DNA of 64,000 bases from Halonatronomonas betaini. Its GTDB lineage: Bacteria; Bacillota; Halanaerobiia; Halanaerobiales; Halarsenatibacteraceae. The translations under genes and the position numbers were made by a program. Each line of letters begins with the position of its first letter. Position 1 is the first letter of the stretch. This document shows, in pieces, positions 60,805-64,000 of the stretch. A model generated the notes under the pieces. The model searched no databases. It was not told the DNA's origin and saw only the letters and a program-made list of their open reading frames with translations. The stretch lies in the NCBI RefSeq assembly GCF_015666175.1, contig NZ_JADPIE010000001.1, forward strand, positions 377,741 through 441,740, given 5' to 3'.

Positions 60805-61005
60805 TTTATCACCCCATTAATATGTTTTTGCAGAAATTTAGTCTGATTTATTGCTTTGTTATGCTTAAATTATATATTATTCATATGGACAAGTAAAACA
60901 ATCGTTTAAAATTTGTTGATTTTGCAGGACTATTTCTTTATTTGGTTAATTTAATATTATGAATTGAACGTAGAACGTAACTTCTTTTATTAATGGAGGG
61001 TTATC

Positions 61006-61941
61006 ATGAAAAAAATTCTTACATTTACGTTGAATCCAACTATTGACAAAAGCGCAAAAGTTGATAATGTGAGGGCAGAAGCTAAACTTTCCTGTGATAC
61101 AGTGAGGTATGAACCTGGAGGTGGAGGAATTAATGTTTCTCGTGCAATAAAGAAGCTTGGTGGAAGCTCTTTGCTTGTCTACACCTCAGGTGGTTTTACA
61201 GGTAGAAAACTGGACACACTTCTTGCGCAAGAAGAACTTAATCTAAAGTCTATAGAGATTGAAGCTTCCATACGAGAGAATTTTATAGCTTTTGAGAGGG
61301 CATCTCAACAACAGTATAGATTTGGTATGCCTGGTCCTGAAATAAGTGATAGTGAATATCATAAGATATTCGATACTTTTAAGAATATAGAAGATTTTCC
61401 TGAGTATTTTGTGATAAGTGGAAGTATTCCGGCAAAAACTAATTTTGGAATATATGCAGATTTAGCTGGACTTGCAAAGAAAAGAGGATCAAAAGTAATA
61501 GTAGATGTTTCTGGTGCTCCTTTGAAAGAAGTTATGAAAGAGGGAGTTTTTTTAATCAAACCAAATATAGGTGAGTTTCAGGATCTGGTGGGAAAAGAAT
61601 TTCAATATGAAGAAGAAATAAAGGAACATGCATTTAAATTAATTGAAGGTTCCTGTTGTGAGGCACTTGTTATCTCTATTGGTGCAGGTGGAGCTTTGCT
61701 AATTTATCAAGATAAGGCTAAGTTTATGCGTCCACCGACTGTACCTATCAAGAGCAAGGTAGGAGCTGGAGACAGCATGGTTGCCGGCATGGTCTTAAGC
61801 CTTTCCCAGGGAAAATCAATTGAAGATGCTTTTATTTATGGTATAGCAGCAGGTTCTGCTGCTGTAATGACACCGGGTACTGAGTTATGCCGGAAAATAG
61901 ATACTGATAGATTATATCAGGGAATGATTAATAAAAATTAA
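61006..61941 (+). CDS. pfkB: PfkB-family sugar-phosphate kinase (Pfk-2-like)
   Basis: 311 residues. The N-terminal YEPGGGGINVSRAIKKLGG and the C-terminal VGAGDSMVAGM (anion hole plus catalytic Asp, about residue 255) are hallmarks of the PfkB family. The surrounding blocks (QYRFGMPGP, VISGSIP, IKPNIGEFQDLV, GSAAVMTPGTELC) are closest by eye to E. coli-type 6-phosphofructokinase 2; 1-phosphofructokinase or tagatose-6-phosphate kinase remain possible. ATP-dependent phosphorylation of fructose-6-phosphate in glycolysis is the most likely role. AUG behind TGGAGGG. Confidence 0.85.
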   Translation: MKKILTFTLNPTIDKSAKVDNVRAEAKLSCDTVRYEPGGGGINVSRAIKKLGGSSLLVYTSGGFTGRKLDTLLAQEELNLKSIEIEASIRENFIAFERASQQQYRFGMPGPEISDSEYHKIFDTFKNIEDFPEYFVISGSIPAKTNFGIYADLAGLAKKRGSKVIVDVSGAPLKEVMKEGVFLIKPNIGEFQDLVGKEFQYEEEIKEHAFKLIEGSCCEALVISIGAGGALLIYQDKAKFMRPPTVPIKSKVGAGDSMVAGMVLSLSQGKSIEDAFIYGIAAGSAAVMTPGTELCRKIDTDRLYQGMINKN

Positions 61942-62209
61942 AAATTTTTTACTGTTTTTAAAATAAAAAAATATAAATATTCAAATTTTTAATTATAGTT
62001 GGCTAAATTTAAGTGATTTTTTTAAATAAGTTTTTTAATAATTTAAGATGACATATTCACTGATTTGAATAATAATTAATTAATTTAAATATTTTTAATT
62101 TTCTTGCAGGACTTTAGTAATAAATGACGAATAATGAATATAGGTTTGAATTCCAACTTTATCAATCTGCTTACTTTTATATCCATAACAAGACATTATA
62201 TACATTTCT
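61942..62209. other. AT-rich gap without recognised features
   Basis: Very AT-rich stretch after the PfkB gene, stops in all frames. I see no gene, terminator or clear promoter here. Confidence 0.5.
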
Positions 62210-62334
62210 GCTCGAAATGGTGACTGTTATTATTTAACTAAGCAGTCACAAAGCCAGATAGACTGGCTGCCGAAAGCAGGTTATTATCACCCTATCTGTA
62301 TTTTAGCAGGTAGAGTTTTATATATTTTAGTTTA
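62210..62334 (+). ncRNA. Unidentified three-way-junction leader before a chemoreceptor gene
   Basis: CTGCT (62211-62215) can pair with AGCAG (62275-62279), enclosing two hairpins: GTGACTG (62222-62228) with CAGTCAC (62245-62251), and GCCAG (62255-62259) with CTGGC (62265-62269). Unpaired junctions are CGAAATG, AAA and TGCCGAA. A further hairpin CTATCTG (62292-62298) with CAGGTAG (62307-62313) and TTTTATAT follows. The CAAAGCC...GGCTGCCGAA part recalls the 3' half of GEMM-I but its 5' half is missing. Class unknown. Confidence 0.5.
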
Positions 62335-62390
62335 ATTAACTTTGTTAATAATTTCTTTAATAATAAATATTATTAGGAGGCGATTTTTAT

Positions 62391-62405
62391 ATGTTACACA
62401 TTTAG
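62391..62405 (+). CDS. Possible four-codon leader ORF
   Basis: AGGAGG (62375-62380) precedes ATG-TTA-CAC-ATT-TAG, 43 bp before the GTG start of the chemoreceptor. Spacing of ten bases is slightly long. May be a mini-ORF or a leftover start site. Confidence 0.25.
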   Translation: MLHI

Positions 62406-62447
62406 TTAAAATATTTTGAATATACCAAAAACAAGGGGGGGAACAAA

Positions 62448-64000
62448 GTGTTTAATAAAAATAAAAAAGATAAAGTAGAAACAAAAGGTCTAAGTTTTTC
62501 AGTAAAGTTAATAGTAATGTTCTTGCTTATTAGTCTTATTCCGGTCTTGATCATATCTTATCTGAGTTTAAATAATGCTTCAGATAATTTAGAAGAAGAG
62601 ATCTTTTTAAAGCTAGAGTCCATACAATCTATTAAACATGAACAGATTAATGATTTTTTTAATGAAAGATTGGCTGATATAGAAGTTTTAAGTACTTCTA
62701 TGAATGTTTATAGGGCTATGAATAATTTAGTAGAACCTTATCATGATAATGGCTTAAATAGTCGACAATATAATAATGTGGTATCAGAATATGAACAGTA
62801 TTTTGATAGGTACATAGATCTCTATGGATATTATGATCTCTTTTTAATAGATCCAGATGGTGAAATAATTTATACTGTAGAGGCAGAAAGCGATCTTGGA
62901 ACAAATTTAGTTGGAGGTAGCTATAACGATACTAATCTAGCTGCAGCTTTTTCCCAGGGACAAAATGAAGTAACATTAGTTGATTATGAATATTACCCTC
63001 CTTCAGATGGTCCTGCAAGTTTTATTGCTGCTCCGATCCAGGAAGATGGCGAATTCCTTGGAGTCTTAGCTCTCCAGATATCTGATGAAGCTATTAATAA
63101 CATAATGTCTGTTGAAGAAGGTATGGGGGAAAGTGGTGAAGTTTATTTAGTTGGTGAAGATTTACTGATGCGTTCAGACTCAAGATTTTCATCAGAAAGC
63201 ACAATTTTAGAAAGAGAAATAGATACGCTCGCAGCCCGGGAGGCTTTTGCCGGTAATGCAGGGCATCAATTAATTGAAGATTATAGAGGTATAAGTGTGT
63301 TAAGTGCCTATGATCCTTTAATGCTTCCAGGTTTTACCTGGGCAATTATTGCAGAGATAGATGAGGCTGAAGCCTTTGCTGCTATAGATGCCCTGCAAAG
63401 GATGATTATAATTATTGCAATAGTAGCTGCTTTAATAATAATTATAATTGCATATTTATTCTCCAATCAAATAACAAAACCAATAATAAATGCTGTTAGT
63501 TTTTCCAAGGATATTTCTAACGGTAAATTAGGAATAGATGATTTAAGCATTGATAGTAATGATGAAATCGGCGTTTTAGGCAGTTCTTTAAATAAAATGA
63601 AAGAAAACTTGAAAGATATGATTCAACAGGTAGCCAAAATAACAGACGAATTATCCTCTTCCAGTGAAGAGTTATCAGCTTCTAGCGAGGAGATGTCAGC
63701 ATCAGCTCAGGAGATAGGAAAGGCAATTGAAGAAGTGGCATCTGGAGCTGAAGAACAAACTGCCCAGATAGATACAACTTCCAGTAATATAGAAGACCTT
63801 AGTGAAAATCTAGATAATGTTAATAAAATGTCAGAAGAGATGAATAAACAGTCAAAAGATGTTATTGATAATATTGGAGTCGGCAACAATTCAGTTGAGA
63901 ATGCTAAAAGTCAGATAAATTCAGTAAAAGCAAGCTCTCAAGATGTAGTTAATAGTATTAATAATCTTGGAGAACTTTCAAATGAAATTAATGAGATAGT
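62448..64000 (+). CDS. Membrane methyl-accepting chemotaxis protein, 3' truncated by window edge
   Basis: GTG start behind AAGGGGGGGA; the frame is open to the end of the window (about 517 codons). Membrane segment 1 at about 22-44; periplasmic CACHE-like sensor about 45-315 (LFLIDPDGEIIYTVEAESDLGTN, APIQEDGEFLGVLALQISDEAIN, VYLVGEDLLMRSDSRF); membrane segment 2 at about 318-342; HAMP (NQITKPIINAV...DEIGVLG); then the start of the coiled-coil signalling domain (LSSSSEELSASSEEMSASAQEI). The conserved hairpin tip lies beyond the window. It senses a small ligand and signals to CheA. It is preceded by a structured leader. Confidence 0.9.
   Translation, partial: MFNKNKKDKVETKGLSFSVKLIVMFLLISLIPVLIISYLSLNNASDNLEEEIFLKLESIQSIKHEQINDFFNERLADIEVLSTSMNVYRAMNNLVEPYHDNGLNSRQYNNVVSEYEQYFDRYIDLYGYYDLFLIDPDGEIIYTVEAESDLGTNLVGGSYNDTNLAAAFSQGQNEVTLVDYEYYPPSDGPASFIAAPIQEDGEFLGVLALQISDEAINNIMSVEEGMGESGEVYLVGEDLLMRSDSRFSSESTILEREIDTLAAREAFAGNAGHQLIEDYRGISVLSAYDPLMLPGFTWAIIAEIDEAEAFAAIDALQRMIIIIAIVAALIIIIIAYLFSNQITKPIINAVSFSKDISNGKLGIDDLSIDSNDEIGVLGSSLNKMKENLKDMIQQVAKITDELSSSSEELSASSEEMSASAQEIGKAIEEVASGAEEQTAQIDTTSSNIEDLSENLDNVNKMSEEMNKQSKDVIDNIGVGNNSVENAKSQINSVKASSQDVVNSINNLGELSNEINEI

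Noticed and set aside
62210-62280. Calling this leader a c-di-GMP-I riboswitch
   Set aside because: Only the CAAAGCC...GGCTGCCGAA part is similar; the GGCAAACC block and the tetraloop-receptor helix present at 20639-20672 are missing.
62210-62280. Self-cleaving hammerhead ribozyme (three-way junction with CGAAA)
   Set aside because: The obligatory CUGAUGA core is absent.
1-64000. tRNA and rRNA genes
   Set aside because: I looked for T-arm GTTCRA patterns with acceptor pairing and for rRNA core motifs and found none; a covariance search would be more sensitive.

Overview
The window looks like a chromosomal segment from a low-GC, anaerobic, salt-adapted Firmicute with an outer membrane, most likely a Halanaerobiales member. 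The assignment is inferred from gene content: a glycine-betaine transporter, a full HydG/HydF/HydE [FeFe]-hydrogenase maturation cluster, a giant 2-hydroxyacyl-CoA-dehydratase-activase-type protein, AGGAGGTG-type ribosome sites, consensus sigma-A promoters, and four-of-four transporter binding proteins with signal peptides but no lipobox cysteine (as expected for a periplasm rather than a bare Gram-positive surface). No rRNA, tRNA, CRISPR array, phage module or insertion sequence was seen.

Layout. 1-2520: tail of a ProV-ProX-ProW osmoprotectant importer. 2646-9298: metabolic and housekeeping genes (amidohydrolase, atypical SDR, YhiN-type flavoprotein, secreted FMN-binding protein, a pair of half-size YdcZ-type DMT proteins, HIT protein). 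9395-18613: two parallel TetR - ATPase - permease - permease export cassettes on the minus strand, separated by a DUF697-like protein, a photolyase-like protein lacking Fe-S ligands, and an AbrB regulator. 18852-20537: an 11-bp tandem repeat array followed by two methyltransferase-like genes. 20587-23534: a c-di-GMP-I (GEMM) riboswitch with terminator ahead of a PAS/GAF/SpoIIE phosphatase. 23575-27788: a consensus promoter, an unidentified structured attenuator leader, then TM1266-like regulator, hydG, hydF, hydE with overlapping ends. 27794-30590 (minus): SAM-I riboswitch controlling metN-metI-metQ. 30651-42907: acetyltransferase, two serine beta-lactamase-like hydrolases, kynureninase, a YbaY/MliC/COG3650-like fusion, YczE protein, the 1438-residue activase, small proteins. 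43052-48458: a membrane diguanylate cyclase with an ECF-S-like sensor, a DOMON lipoprotein, and a two-gene unit of a double KaiC ATPase plus a GGDEF/HD-GYP protein. 48600-51789: acetyltransferase, a small frameshifted gene, aldo-keto reductase, GH1 glucosidase. 51790-52797: 1 kb without a gene but with several hairpins, a palindrome and a promoter. 52798-64000: soluble chemoreceptor-like protein, cold-shock protein, peptidoglycan-binding protein, FbpABC-like iron importer, MerR relic plus DUF302, methyltransferase, PfkB sugar kinase, and a membrane chemoreceptor preceded by another unidentified structured leader and running off the end.

Common themes. Signalling is unusually dense: two diguanylate cyclases (one also HD-GYP), a c-di-GMP riboswitch, a SpoIIE phosphatase, two chemoreceptors and a KaiC-like ATPase suggest that c-di-GMP level is linked to stress or lifestyle switching. 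RNA control is also dense: two recognised riboswitches and two leaders of unknown class. A dispersed family of 11-bp (one helical turn) tandem repeats with core GGTKGKWACTG occurs in several intergenic regions and is not explained by any annotated feature.
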